DNA of 64,000 nt from Ruminococcus sp. (GCF_019417665.1 NZ_DXUU01000004.1:6054-70053); one strand, 5' to 3'. Counted from the stretch's first letter, positions 1 to 8,898 are shown. The notes: generated by a model not told the origin, from the letters alone. Translations and numbers: made by a program.

Positions 1-87
1 GATGCTGATGATGCTTATCTGATGCTGAAATATTACGCTGCAAAATCCGTGGGCAGCGATGCACAGTGGAGTGATATTTTGCAATAA
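1..87 (+). CDS. Dockerin-protein C-terminus (partial, 5' end outside window)
   Basis: Frame 1 reads from the window edge to TAA at 85-87 and encodes the second half of a type I dockerin (DADDAYLMLKYYAAKSVG) followed by a tail ending SDILQ. The DNA matches 1133-1219, the end of the next gene, at 82 of 87 bases by my count, with all differences clustered near the end. The upstream gene is therefore very likely a tandem paralogue of its neighbour. Nothing can be said of its N-terminal part. Confidence 0.85.
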   Translation, partial: DADDAYLMLKYYAAKSVGSDAQWSDILQ

Positions 88-109
88 TTTTATGGAAAGG
101 GTGATTTTT

Positions 110-1219
110 ATGAAAAGAAGAAAGAGAACATTCACAGCCCTGAGCACCGCTGCGATTCTGACAAGTGTGTGCAGTATGCCCACATTTGTAGCTGGGATTC
201 TGGCAGAGGGGAAGCCGATCCCACAGCTTCTGGAGGAAATGGCGCAGGATACAGATTCGTATTTTCTGCAAACATCCGCCGGCATGTATCATTACCTCAC
301 GGAGAATGACTTCTATGCCATTGAACTTACAAAGAAATACTATACGATCCAGTTGGAACAGGGTACTTCTCTCCCGGAGGATGCAGTAACACAGCTGGGA
401 AAAGCACTTTATAAATACGGCAGTACAGATCCGGTTTCCTTGACAGAGGGCGCACCGAACATCACCAATCATTATGTGAATGATGCTTCACTGGAAGATT
501 TGGGAGATGGAACGTATCAGCTGACACTTTCGAAGTATTGTGAAGTGGATGAAGTTGCGCTTATTACTTATTTGCAGACTATTCCCGGATTTGCGTCTAT
601 CACCTATGGTGCTGCCGGATATGAATTGACAGATAGCAGTCTTAACCTGGACTATGATTTTGAGGGAAGTGAAAAGCGTCCGGCGGACGGCACTTCGATC
701 ACATTGGATATCCAGACAGCAGAGAATGCTGCTTTGACAACGGGAGATTTTGAGGAAAGTCTGGGTGTGGTTTCTGTGGAAATGGTAAACAATAGTACCG
801 AGTACAGAATATCCTTCGATTCGGCACTGTATCAAAGGATGACACGGGGCGAAAGGCTTCAACTAATAAAACAGATAGAAGCAATGGAACAGGTGAAAAC
901 AGTGGATCTTCACTGCCAGATGAATGAGCTTGCCTATGCTGTGGTGAACGAGCCAATCGACAACGGCGCCATTCCTTACATCACCCGAGGTGACTGCGAT
1001 GAGAATGAGACCATTAACGCCAATGACGCTTACCTTGCTCTCCGGCACTATGCCGCAGGGTCTGTAGGCAATGCGTCTGTTCTCTCTGACCGGAATCGTT
1101 CTGCCGCAGATATCAACGGAAACGGCAAAGTGGATGCTGATGATGCTTATCTGATGCTGAAATATTACGCTGCAAAATCCGTGGGCAACAGCGCTCAGTG
1201 GAGTGATATTTTGCAATAA
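110..1219 (+). CDS. Secreted dockerin protein of unknown function
   Basis: This encodes a 369-residue secreted protein. I chose ATG 110 because GGAAAGG lies just upstream and a signal peptide follows at once (MKRRKR, then a hydrophobic stretch to about residue 30). Residues 40-290 are not a family I recognise; they hold two beta-alpha-beta-looking units (YQLTLSK then a helix to ITYG, and YRISFDS then a helix to VDLHC). Residues 303-369 form a type I dockerin with two calcium loops (GDCDENETINANDAY and ADINGNGKVDADDAY), which should bind a cohesin on a scaffoldin or the cell surface. The same overall plan recurs at 8964-10028. Secretion and the dockerin are seen directly; the role of the N-terminal region is unknown. 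Confidence 0.85.
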   Translation: MKRRKRTFTALSTAAILTSVCSMPTFVAGILAEGKPIPQLLEEMAQDTDSYFLQTSAGMYHYLTENDFYAIELTKKYYTIQLEQGTSLPEDAVTQLGKALYKYGSTDPVSLTEGAPNITNHYVNDASLEDLGDGTYQLTLSKYCEVDEVALITYLQTIPGFASITYGAAGYELTDSSLNLDYDFEGSEKRPADGTSITLDIQTAENAALTTGDFEESLGVVSVEMVNNSTEYRISFDSALYQRMTRGERLQLIKQIEAMEQVKTVDLHCQMNELAYAVVNEPIDNGAIPYITRGDCDENETINANDAYLALRHYAAGSVGNASVLSDRNRSAADINGNGKVDADDAYLMLKYYAAKSVGNSAQWSDILQ

Positions 1220-1245
1220 AAGAATACACCATAGCGCAAAGATGG

Positions 1246-1280
1246 GCGGATCCGATGGCTTCGGGTTCGCTCGCTTTTAT
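1246..1280 (+). terminator. Probable terminator after the dockerin gene
   Basis: A stem of about ten pairs (1246-1255 with 1260-1270, including G-T pairs) encloses a TGGC loop and is followed by TCGCTTTTATT. It lies 27 bases after the stop codon. The T-run is short, so termination may be incomplete. Confidence 0.5.
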
Positions 1281-1326
1281 TGGTTCTTCTATAAACACTG
1301 CAATGGACAATTTGGCTTCTCCACCC

Positions 1327-1355
1327 TTGCCTTTTTCCTTGCTTCATGGTATAAT
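1327..1355 (+). promoter_or_regulatory. sbcDC promoter
   Basis: TTGCCT at 1327-1332, a 17-base spacer and TATAAT at 1350-1355, with an extended -10 TG at 1347-1348, lie 41 bases before the sbcD start. The -10 element is a perfect consensus and the -35 is weak. Confidence 0.65.
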
Positions 1356-1395
1356 ACAGATAAACTTTCGACCTTTTTCAAAAGGAGGGATTTCT

Positions 1396-2535
1396 ATGAA
1401 GCTTATCCACCTGTCTGACCTCCATCTGGGGAAACGGCTCAACGAGATTTCCTTGCTGGAAGATCAGCGTTACATATTAGAAGAGATCTGCCAGATTCTT
1501 CGTCAGGAACACCCTGACGCTGTCATCATTGCCGGAGATGTTTACGACAAATCCATCCCTTCCGCAGAATCCGTGCAGTTGTTCGACCGTTTTCTCTCCC
1601 GGCTCGCCGCCATGGAACTGACCGTACTGCTTATTAGCGGTAACCACGATTCCCCAGAGCGTGTTTCTTTCGGTGCGAGCCTCATGCAGCGCAGTCGGGT
1701 TTATATTGCCCCTGTATTTGACGGCACCATTTCTCCTGTCATCCTTCATGACCAGTACGGCGAAGTGCGGTGTTATCTCCTGCCCTTTGTCCGTCCTGCC
1801 CACGTCCGTGCTCATTATCCTGACGAGGAGATCAATAGCTATGAGGATGCCATCCGTACAGTGCTGGCGCATATTCCTCTGGATCAGACGGTGCGCAATA
1901 TCTTGGTGACCCACCAGTTTGTGGCCGGTGCCTCCCTGTGCGAAGCCCAGGAACGAGAGATCGGCGGTACAGATCAGGTCAGCGCTGCCCTCTTTTCCGA
2001 TTTCGACTATACCGCCTTGGGGCATATCCACCGTCCCCAGTCCATCGGCACTGATACCATCCGCTACTGCGGTTCGCCTTTGCAATATTCCCTGTCAGAA
2101 ATAGGCTATGCAAAATCCATTACCGCAGTGGGACTTGAGGAAAAAGGAAGCGTTTCCATCCGGGAAGTTCCTCTGAAACCGCTTCGGGCACTGCGGGAGA
2201 TCTGCGGTACTTATCTGGAACTGACGGAGAAAAAGAATTACGAAAATACCAATACCGATGATTATTTGCATATCATCCTCACGGATGAAGAAGATGTCCC
2301 CGACGCCATCGGCAAGCTGCGCATGATCTATCCCAATCTCATGAAACTGGACTATGACAATCAGCGAACCCGAACCAGCCAGCAGATCACTGGTGCGGAC
2401 GATGTACAGGAGCAGAAGCCCTTCGACCTATTTGCTGCATTATATGAACAACAAAACAACCAGCCCATGAGCGAGACCCAGCAGAAATTTTTGCAGAAGC
2501 TCATTGACGAGATCTGGGAGGAGGAAGACGCATGA
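1396..2535 (+). CDS. sbcD: SbcD, nuclease subunit of the SbcCD (Mre11-Rad50) complex
   Basis: SbcD is the manganese-dependent nuclease of SbcCD, which cuts DNA hairpins and processes blocked double-strand ends. The 379-residue protein starts at ATG 1396 behind AAAGGAGGG, and the upstream in-frame extension has no ribosome site. Metallophosphoesterase motifs are in order: HLSDLHLGK near the N-terminus, GDVYDKS, SGNHDSPE, VTHQF and ALGHIHRPQ. The stop overlaps the sbcC start (ATGA, 2532-2535), so the two subunits are translationally coupled. Length and motifs are normal for the family. Confidence 0.96.
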   Translation: MKLIHLSDLHLGKRLNEISLLEDQRYILEEICQILRQEHPDAVIIAGDVYDKSIPSAESVQLFDRFLSRLAAMELTVLLISGNHDSPERVSFGASLMQRSRVYIAPVFDGTISPVILHDQYGEVRCYLLPFVRPAHVRAHYPDEEINSYEDAIRTVLAHIPLDQTVRNILVTHQFVAGASLCEAQEREIGGTDQVSAALFSDFDYTALGHIHRPQSIGTDTIRYCGSPLQYSLSEIGYAKSITAVGLEEKGSVSIREVPLKPLRALREICGTYLELTEKKNYENTNTDDYLHIILTDEEDVPDAIGKLRMIYPNLMKLDYDNQRTRTSQQITGADDVQEQKPFDLFAALYEQQNNQPMSETQQKFLQKLIDEIWEEEDA

Positions 2536-5297
2536 GACCCATTCGCCTGACCATGTCCGCATTCGGTCCCTATGCGGGAGAAGTCCAGCTGGAACTGGAA
2601 CAGCTGGGTACTCACGGACTCTATCTCATTACGGGGGACACCGGCGCCGGAAAGACTACTATTTTTGACGCCATTACCTTTGCCCTTTACGGCGAAGCCA
2701 GCGGCGAAAACCGGGAAAGCTCCATGATGCGCTCCAAATATGCTCTGCCGGAAACACCTACTTTTGTGGAACTGGAATTTCTCTACAGCGGCAAGCGGTA
2801 TCGTATCCGCCGCAACCCAGAATATCTCCGCCCGGCAAAGCGTGGCGGCGGTACTACAATGGAAAAAGCCGATGCCGTTCTGGAATACCCGGACGGACAT
2901 GCTGTTACCAAAACAAGGGAAGTCACTGCCGCTGTCCGGGAGATCATGGGCATCGACCGCAGCCAGTTCACCCAGATCGCCATGATTGCCCAGGGGGATT
3001 TCCTGAAACTTCTCCTGGCATCTACCGAAGAGCGAAAAAGTATCTTCCGCCAGATCTTCCAGACTGGACGCTATCAGAAATTACAGGAACGGCTTCGCAG
3101 TACACACAGTGCTTTACAGTCTCGGTATCAGGAATGCAAGCGTGCCATGGGACAATATTTGCAGCAGGTACAGCCTCCGGAAGATCCGGCACAGGCGGCA
3201 ACTCTGGTGCTGGCACAACAGGATAGCCTGCCCCTGAGTGAGGCAATTGAACTGATTACATGTATGCTCCAGACCGATCAGGCGGCACAATCTGCACTGA
3301 AACAACAGGCGGATGCTCTGCAAAAATCCCATGCAAAAGCCATTGGACAGCTGACATGGGCAAAAGAACTGGAACAGATACAGGTCTCCCTTCGTGCTGA
3401 AATCTATGAGCGCCGTCAGCTTCTGGAAAAGCAAGCGCAGCAGCAGGCGAAATTACAGGCAGCACAGCAGGCATTAGAGAAAAACGCTGCCATTCCCGGA
3501 CAGATCACACAGATCACCCAACAGCTGCCCCAATATGACGCATTAGAACAGAAAAATCGGCAGTTTCGGAAAAAACAGCACCAGTTTCAGGCACTGGAAA
3601 GCACCGTACAGCAGCTGAAAGCGCAGCAAGCGCAGATGCAGCAGAAGCTGACCCTTGCCCGTGAGGAATTGAAATCCCTTGCAGAAGCTGGCACACAGTA
3701 TGAAAAATATAATGCCCGGTATCAGAGTACCGCAGAACAGCTGGAGCGGTTGGAAAATCTGCGCCGGGAAATACAGTCCCGTCAGACTGCGGCGGCAGAA
3801 CTGGAAAGGGCACAGGAAGATTACGTAAGGAAATCCGGAAAAGCACAGGCGTTCCGGGAGGAATTTACCGCCCAGAACCGTGCATTTCTGGATGAACAGG
3901 CAGGCATTCTCGCTGCATCCTTGCAGGACGGCGTCCCTTGTCCCGTATGCGGTGCCACATCGCACCCTCATCCGGCAACTACCTCTGCACAGGCGCCCAG
4001 CGAAGCGGAATTGCAGCGGTTACGGGAAAAGAGTGACCAGGCACAACAGCAGGCTGCGGAGGCGAGTGCAGAAGCAGGACGGCTTCGGGGGACGGAAGAA
4101 GCCCTGGCGCAGCAGATTGCCCAGATGGCAGCGGCATTGTTGGGAGAGCTTGTTCCCGATGATTTGCCCACAGCGGTATCCCAGAAACAGACTGCGATAC
4201 AGGCAGAGCGTACCCGGCTGGAACAGGAAATGCAGCTGGAACAGCGCCGCATGAAGCGGAAAGCTGTTTTATCCCGGCAGATCCCGGAACAGGAAGCCCA
4301 GCTGGAACAACTCCAACAGAAGTGCGCTGCATCAGAGCCGCAGGTCATCCGGCTGCAAACGGAACTGGAAAATGAAAAAACAACCGTAGTGCAGCTGCGC
4401 AGTTCTTTGCCCTACGCCAACCGTACCGAAGCGGAACAGGCAGCAGCTTCCCTAAAGAAAATATATGAACAATTGCAGGTGGCACAGGACAGTGCCGGAA
4501 AGCAATATCAGAAGATCGCCGACCAGATCCACACGCTGGACGGACAGATCCAGGCGCTGCAAAAACAGCTGGACGAAGCAGAGCCAATTGTGCCGGAAGA
4601 AGTGCAAAAGATGGTACAGGAATTGGAGGAAAAGCAGCGTACTCTGGAGGAAAACCAGAAGCATCTGCATTTCCGGCTGCACACCAATCGCCATGCCCTG
4701 GAACAAATTCAAGCGCAGGCGGCACAGTGCACGGAGTTGGAACAGCAGATCATGCAGATCGGTGCGCTGGCAGATACAGCAAACGGCACACTGGGCGGCA
4801 AGGAAAAGATCATGCTGGAGACCTTTGTGCAGATGACTCAGTTCGACCGAATTCTCATGCGTGCCAACACACGGCTTATGATTATGTCCGGCAACCAGTA
4901 CGAGCTGAAACGCCGGACTTCGGCTGGGAATATGCGCAGCCAGAGCGGTCTGGATCTGGATGTCATTGACCATTACAACGGCTCGGAGCGCAGCGTCAAG
5001 ACACTTTCCGGCGGCGAGGCATTTCAGGCGTCCCTGTCTTTGGCGCTGGGACTGTCGGACGAGATCCAGTCCAATGCTGGCGGCATACAGCTGGATACCA
5101 TGTTTGTGGACGAAGGCTTTGGTGCATTGGACGAGGATGCTTTGGAACAGGCCATCCGTGCCCTCACAGGACTTGCCACTCAGAACCGGTTGGTGGGGAT
5201 TATTTCCCACGTGTCGGAGCTGAAAGAAAAAGTGGACAGGCAGATTGTTGTAACAAAAGATCGCACCGGCGGTAGCCGGGTGGAGGTTATCCGATAG
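2532..5297 (+). CDS. sbcC: SbcC, Rad50-like ATPase of the SbcCD complex
   Basis: This 921-residue SMC-like ATPase tethers DNA ends and gates the SbcD nuclease. Walker A (GDTGAGKTT, residues 35-43) lies in the N-terminal lobe. Long Gln/Glu/Leu-rich coiled coils flank a zinc hook CPVC at about residues 470-473, where two SbcC molecules dimerise. The C-terminal lobe carries the ABC signature LSGGE (about 825) and Walker B with catalytic glutamate (FVDEGFGALDE, about 858-868). It overlaps sbcD by four bases. Nothing appears damaged. Confidence 0.96.
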   Translation: MRPIRLTMSAFGPYAGEVQLELEQLGTHGLYLITGDTGAGKTTIFDAITFALYGEASGENRESSMMRSKYALPETPTFVELEFLYSGKRYRIRRNPEYLRPAKRGGGTTMEKADAVLEYPDGHAVTKTREVTAAVREIMGIDRSQFTQIAMIAQGDFLKLLLASTEERKSIFRQIFQTGRYQKLQERLRSTHSALQSRYQECKRAMGQYLQQVQPPEDPAQAATLVLAQQDSLPLSEAIELITCMLQTDQAAQSALKQQADALQKSHAKAIGQLTWAKELEQIQVSLRAEIYERRQLLEKQAQQQAKLQAAQQALEKNAAIPGQITQITQQLPQYDALEQKNRQFRKKQHQFQALESTVQQLKAQQAQMQQKLTLAREELKSLAEAGTQYEKYNARYQSTAEQLERLENLRREIQSRQTAAAELERAQEDYVRKSGKAQAFREEFTAQNRAFLDEQAGILAASLQDGVPCPVCGATSHPHPATTSAQAPSEAELQRLREKSDQAQQQAAEASAEAGRLRGTEEALAQQIAQMAAALLGELVPDDLPTAVSQKQTAIQAERTRLEQEMQLEQRRMKRKAVLSRQIPEQEAQLEQLQQKCAASEPQVIRLQTELENEKTTVVQLRSSLPYANRTEAEQAAASLKKIYEQLQVAQDSAGKQYQKIADQIHTLDGQIQALQKQLDEAEPIVPEEVQKMVQELEEKQRTLEENQKHLHFRLHTNRHALEQIQAQAAQCTELEQQIMQIGALADTANGTLGGKEKIMLETFVQMTQFDRILMRANTRLMIMSGNQYELKRRTSAGNMRSQSGLDLDVIDHYNGSERSVKTLSGGEAFQASLSLALGLSDEIQSNAGGIQLDTMFVDEGFGALDEDALEQAIRALTGLATQNRLVGIISHVSELKEKVDRQIVVTKDRTGGSRVEVIR

Positions 5298-5307
5298 ACA
5301 TCACTAT

Positions 5308-5323
5308 CTTACAAAAATGTAAG
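5308..5323. promoter_or_regulatory. BceR-like operator
   Basis: CTTACAAAAATGTAAG is a perfect inverted repeat of the form TTACA-N4-TGTAA, which matches the binding pattern known for BceR-type response regulators of Firmicutes. It lies about 55-70 bases upstream of the -10 element of the downstream BceAB-type transporter, a position that suits an activator. The BceRS-like system at 11409-13129 is the likely source of the regulator (inference). Confidence 0.7.
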
Positions 5324-5331
5324 ATTCACCA

Positions 5332-5370
5332 CGGGAAATGTAAGCCAAATCGATGGCGGCACATTTCCCG
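5332..5370. repeat. 10-base perfect inverted repeat in the transporter promoter
   Basis: CGGGAAATGT (5332-5341) and ACATTTCCCG (5361-5370) are perfect inverted copies with 19 bases between them. The downstream arm ends eight bases before the -10 hexamer. There is no T-run, so it is not a terminator. It may be a second operator or fold in DNA or RNA. Confidence 0.55.
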
Positions 5371-5374
5371 TTTG

Positions 5375-5383
5375 TGGTATACT
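5375..5383 (+). promoter_or_regulatory. Extended -10 promoter of the BceAB-type operon
   Basis: TGGTATACT (TG at 5375-5376, TATACT at 5378-5383) is a good extended -10. No recognisable -35 lies 17 bases upstream, which fits a promoter that needs an activator at the operator 5308-5323. Confidence 0.6.
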
Positions 5384-5506
5384 GAAGTTGTTAAAGCAAT
5401 TCGGAATCGGGAGCTAGAAATGAAGAATTGCGGTTTCTGCTTTGTTACAGATTCCTCTTATCATTTTTCATTTCGAACTTCTCGTTCCAAAAAGGAGGTC
5501 ATTGCA

Positions 5507-6271
5507 ATGGCAATGTTAGAGGTATCCCATATCAAAAAAATCTATACCACCCGCTTCGGCGGCAATCAGGTGGAGGCACTCCGGGATGTGTCCTTTGTGG
5601 TGGAACAGGGGGAATATACCGCCATCATGGGGGAATCCGGTTCTGGAAAGACCACGCTGCTGAATATTCTGGCGGCACTGGATCGTCCCACCAGCGGCAG
5701 CGTTCAGTTGGATGGAAAGGATCTCACCCAGATCCGGGAATCCCAGATCGCCGCATTTCGCAGGGACAATCTGGGTTTTGTCTTTCAGGATTTCAACCTA
5801 TTGGACACTTTTTCTCTGGAGGACAATGTCTACCTGCCCTTGGTGCTCATTGGCAGACCCTATGCGGAAATGCAGCAGCGGCTGGCACCCATTGCCCAGC
5901 AGCTTGGCATTACAGAACTATTGAAAAAATATCCTTATGAGGTTTCCGGCGGTCAGAAACAGCGTGCTGCTGTGGCACGTGCTTTGATCACCAATCCCAG
6001 ACTGATCCTGGCGGACGAACCCACGGGTGCACTGGATTCTCGTTCTACCGACGAGCTGTTGTCTCTGTTCTCTGCCATCAACCAGTCAGGACAGACTATC
6101 GTCATGGTGACCCATTCCGTGAAAGCTGCAAGTCACGCCGGACGGGTTATGTTCATCAAGGATGGTCAGGTGTTCCATCAACTGTACCGGGGCAATGATA
6201 CCAACGAACAGTTCTATCAGAGAATTTCTGCCTCTCTTGCACTTCTGACCACGGGAGGCGAGAACGCATGA
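5507..6271 (+). CDS. ABC transporter ATPase, BceA-type
   Basis: This 254-residue ATPase would energise the BceB-type permease encoded next, in a module that senses and resists cell-wall-active peptides. ATG 5507 is chosen because AAAGGAGGTC sits six bases upstream; the longer reading frame begins before the promoter. Motifs are Walker A (GESGSGKTT), Q-loop (FVFQDFNLL), signature (VSGGQKQR), Walker B (LILADEPTGALD) and H-loop (VTHS). The stop overlaps the permease start by four bases (ATGA). Close relatives include LolD/MacB-type ATPases, but the 669-residue partner permease favours the Bce type. Confidence 0.9.
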   Translation: MAMLEVSHIKKIYTTRFGGNQVEALRDVSFVVEQGEYTAIMGESGSGKTTLLNILAALDRPTSGSVQLDGKDLTQIRESQIAAFRRDNLGFVFQDFNLLDTFSLEDNVYLPLVLIGRPYAEMQQRLAPIAQQLGITELLKKYPYEVSGGQKQRAAVARALITNPRLILADEPTGALDSRSTDELLSLFSAINQSGQTIVMVTHSVKAASHAGRVMFIKDGQVFHQLYRGNDTNEQFYQRISASLALLTTGGENA

Positions 6272-8277
6272 AAATGAATTTGTACCCAAAGCTTGCTTGG
6301 CACGGCATTGTCAAGAATAAAAAGACCTATCTTCCTTTTCTATTGACCAGCGTTGGCATTGTCATGATGTACTATATTGTCGCCTATCTGACCTACAGCA
6401 AATCCGTTTATGAAATGCGCGGTGGTCGGAACTTGCAGATGATTTTGTCCTGGGGCATGGCGGTGACGGCAATTTTTGCAGTGATCTTCCTGTTCTACAT
6501 GAATTCTTTCCTCATGCGCCGCCGCAAAACTGAGTTCGGACTGTACAACATCCTGGGTATGGGAAAGTGGAACATTGCCCGAATCCTGCTATGGCAGAAC
6601 CTCATACTCTTTGTGGTCTCTCTGGTGGGCGGTCTGGGATTGGGTATCCTCTTATCCAAACTGGCAGAGCTTTGTGCCACACGAATGTTGGACAATGAAG
6701 CGGTTCTGGCATTTTCCATTGAACCTACGGCGGTACGCAATACGCTGCTGCTGACGTTGATTTGTTTTGCTCTGATCCTGCTGTATTCTCTGGGACAGAT
6801 TCATGTGGCAAAGCCGGTGGAGCTGCTCCGGGGCGAAAAGGTTGGCGAAAAGCCCCCGAAAGCCCGGTGGATTCTAGCAGCGATCGGCGTGATCCTGTTG
6901 GGCATCGCCTATTATCTGGCAGTGACCACGGAAGAACCTATAGCATCGCTGAGTGTCTTTTTCATTGCCATTGTGATGGTCATCATTGCTTCTTATTTGC
7001 TGTTCATCTGCGGTTCTGTGGCACTGTGCAAAATTCTGCAAAAGAACAAACGGTATTATTATAAGACTAGTCACTTTGTTTCCGTTTCCTCTATGGCGTA
7101 CCGCATGAAGCGCAACGGCGCAAGTCTCGCTTCCATCTGCATTCTGTCTACGGCGGTGCTGGTCATGATTTCCTCCTCCCTGTGCCTGCGCATCGGTGAA
7201 GAAGATATTCTGCTCAGCCGATATCCCAGAGATTTGGAGATGAATAGCTACTCTGCGGATGCAGAATATATCTCGTCCATAGACAATGCCACTGCAGAAG
7301 TTATGCATACTTATGACATAACACCGGAAAATGAAATACGCTATCAGGCGTTAAGCATCAGCGGTTTGCAGTATGGAGACAAACTCTCTATGAATCTTAG
7401 TGACAGTGGTGTTTATATTGATTATGACAATGTGATTGCTGTCGCAATTTTTACATTGGATGAATATGAAGCACTTTCGGGAAGAACGGAAACTTTGGCA
7501 GAGGGGGAAGTGTTGGCGTACATGTTCCGAGGTGAATATGATTATGATACCATCCAGCTAGGTGAACTTGCCCCTTTTCATATTAAGAAACAGGTGGACA
7601 ATTTTATTGATCTTGGAAACAGCGTGGCCTCTGTCGTTTCCACGATGTATCTTGTAGTGCCGGATACAGATACAATGCAGGAGATTTATAATTACCAGAA
7701 GCAGGTATACGGCGACAATGCCTCTGAGATGGAAACCTACTATGGCTTTGACCTGGACTGCGATGAGGAAACCCAGATTGCCATTCTGGATGATATTGAC
7801 AGCAGCATACAGGCGCTGCAATTGCAGGACGAAGCCTTTCCCAGAGTGGACACCGCCTGCCGTGCGAAACAGCGTTCCAATTTCTATTCTCTGTACGGCG
7901 GTCTGCTGTTTCTGGGAATCCTGTTGAGTATTGTCTTTTTGTTCGGCACGGTGCTGATCATGTACTACAAGCAGATCTCCGAGGGCTATGAGGACGCATC
8001 CCGGTTTGAGATCATGCAGAAAGTGGGCATGACGCAGAAAGAGATCCGGAAGAGTATTAACTCCCAGGTATTGACCGTCTTTGCTGCACCGCTTTTGGCG
8101 GCAGGGGTACACACGGGCTTTGCTTTTCCGCTCATACGCCGGCTGTTGATATTGTTCGGGATGACCAATACGCCGCTATTGGTAGGTGTCACAGTGGGCA
8201 GTTTTCTGGTATTTGCGTTGCTGTATGTGCTCATGTACAAACTGACCTCTCGGAGCTATTATCAGCTGGTGAAATAA
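6268..8277 (+). CDS. ABC transporter permease, BceB/FtsX-type
   Basis: This 669-residue membrane protein has about ten hydrophobic segments. Roughly 225 residues between the seventh and eighth (about 310-535) lack hydrophobic stretches and should form the large extracellular domain typical of BceB, which recognises the peptide or its lipid-linked target. Two FtsX-like regions are visible: an N-terminal one with the cytoplasmic motif LMRRRKTEFGLYNILGMGK and a C-terminal one with ASRFEIMQKVGMTQKEI. It is coupled to the ATPase by an ATGA overlap. Substrate specificity cannot be read from the sequence. Confidence 0.9.
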   Translation: MKMNLYPKLAWHGIVKNKKTYLPFLLTSVGIVMMYYIVAYLTYSKSVYEMRGGRNLQMILSWGMAVTAIFAVIFLFYMNSFLMRRRKTEFGLYNILGMGKWNIARILLWQNLILFVVSLVGGLGLGILLSKLAELCATRMLDNEAVLAFSIEPTAVRNTLLLTLICFALILLYSLGQIHVAKPVELLRGEKVGEKPPKARWILAAIGVILLGIAYYLAVTTEEPIASLSVFFIAIVMVIIASYLLFICGSVALCKILQKNKRYYYKTSHFVSVSSMAYRMKRNGASLASICILSTAVLVMISSSLCLRIGEEDILLSRYPRDLEMNSYSADAEYISSIDNATAEVMHTYDITPENEIRYQALSISGLQYGDKLSMNLSDSGVYIDYDNVIAVAIFTLDEYEALSGRTETLAEGEVLAYMFRGEYDYDTIQLGELAPFHIKKQVDNFIDLGNSVASVVSTMYLVVPDTDTMQEIYNYQKQVYGDNASEMETYYGFDLDCDEETQIAILDDIDSSIQALQLQDEAFPRVDTACRAKQRSNFYSLYGGLLFLGILLSIVFLFGTVLIMYYKQISEGYEDASRFEIMQKVGMTQKEIRKSINSQVLTVFAAPLLAAGVHTGFAFPLIRRLLILFGMTNTPLLVGVTVGSFLVFALLYVLMYKLTSRSYYQLVK

Positions 8278-8427
8278 ATGGAGCGACTCATGCGTATGAT
8301 AACCATGATAATTGGTTTTTCCCTGTTGGCAGTTGTGGCAGTTCCGCTGGGTGTGCTGCTGATTCTGGCGGCAGGCATCTGGAACGGCATGGATTGGATG
8401 CTGCAAAAGCTGACGAAAGAAAGGTGA
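8278..8427 (+). CDS. Small membrane peptide directly after the BceB-type gene
   Basis: A 49-codon frame begins with ATG immediately after the TAA of the permease gene, with no base between. It encodes MERLMRMITMIIG, a hydrophobic stretch of about 25 residues (FSLLAVVAVPLGVLLILAAG) and a short basic tail ending KLTKER. There is no strong ribosome site, so translation would depend on coupling to the permease. The single membrane span and the tight placement argue that it is real, perhaps as an accessory subunit. I know no family for it. Confidence 0.55.
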   Translation: MERLMRMITMIIGFSLLAVVAVPLGVLLILAAGIWNGMDWMLQKLTKER

Positions 8428-8433
8428 GGGAAT

Positions 8434-8898
8434 ATGCGGTTACGAATCCTCTGGCTGCCGTTGTGCTGTATACTGCTGTGTAGTACGGGATGCAGCGGGA
8501 AAGATGCCATTTTGCATGGTTATGAAAAAGTCGTTTCTACCATGGGCGCACTGACACGCACCAAAAAATCGGACTTGATTGGAAACCGTACAGACGGCAA
8601 AGATGACTATACTGGTGCCTATGCCGCTGCTTGTAAAGCTGCACGAGGAAAAGATGTTGTATTCGGCGGCTGTGATTTACAAACACGTCAATTGAATATC
8701 ACCGGTTCTGTATCTTGTCAGGCAGGAATCATACAGATTATGATAAAAAATGGAAGTGAAGAAATCTATGTCACCCCTGATGCAAAGGGAAATATTGCAG
8801 AAGAAATCACCGGAACAGGTGGTGACTGGTATCTGATCGTGGACTATGCAGACTTTACTGGAACAGTTTCTCTTTGCAGTTCCTATATAGCGTCATAA
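8434..8898 (+). CDS. Putative secreted lipoprotein in the BceAB-type operon
   Basis: This encodes 154 residues behind AGGTGAGGG, six bases after the small membrane peptide. A short basic start and a hydrophobic core lead to CSTGCSGKD; C20 could be a lipidated cysteine, although the -3 position is serine rather than the usual leucine. The mature part (about 135 residues) is polar, with SVSCQAG and DWYLIVDYADF towards the end, and I recognise no family. Its position last in the transporter operon suggests an envelope role linked to peptide sensing or resistance. That is inference. Confidence 0.65.
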   Translation: MRLRILWLPLCCILLCSTGCSGKDAILHGYEKVVSTMGALTRTKKSDLIGNRTDGKDDYTGAYAAACKAARGKDVVFGGCDLQTRQLNITGSVSCQAGIIQIMIKNGSEEIYVTPDAKGNIAEEITGTGGDWYLIVDYADFTGTVSLCSSYIAS

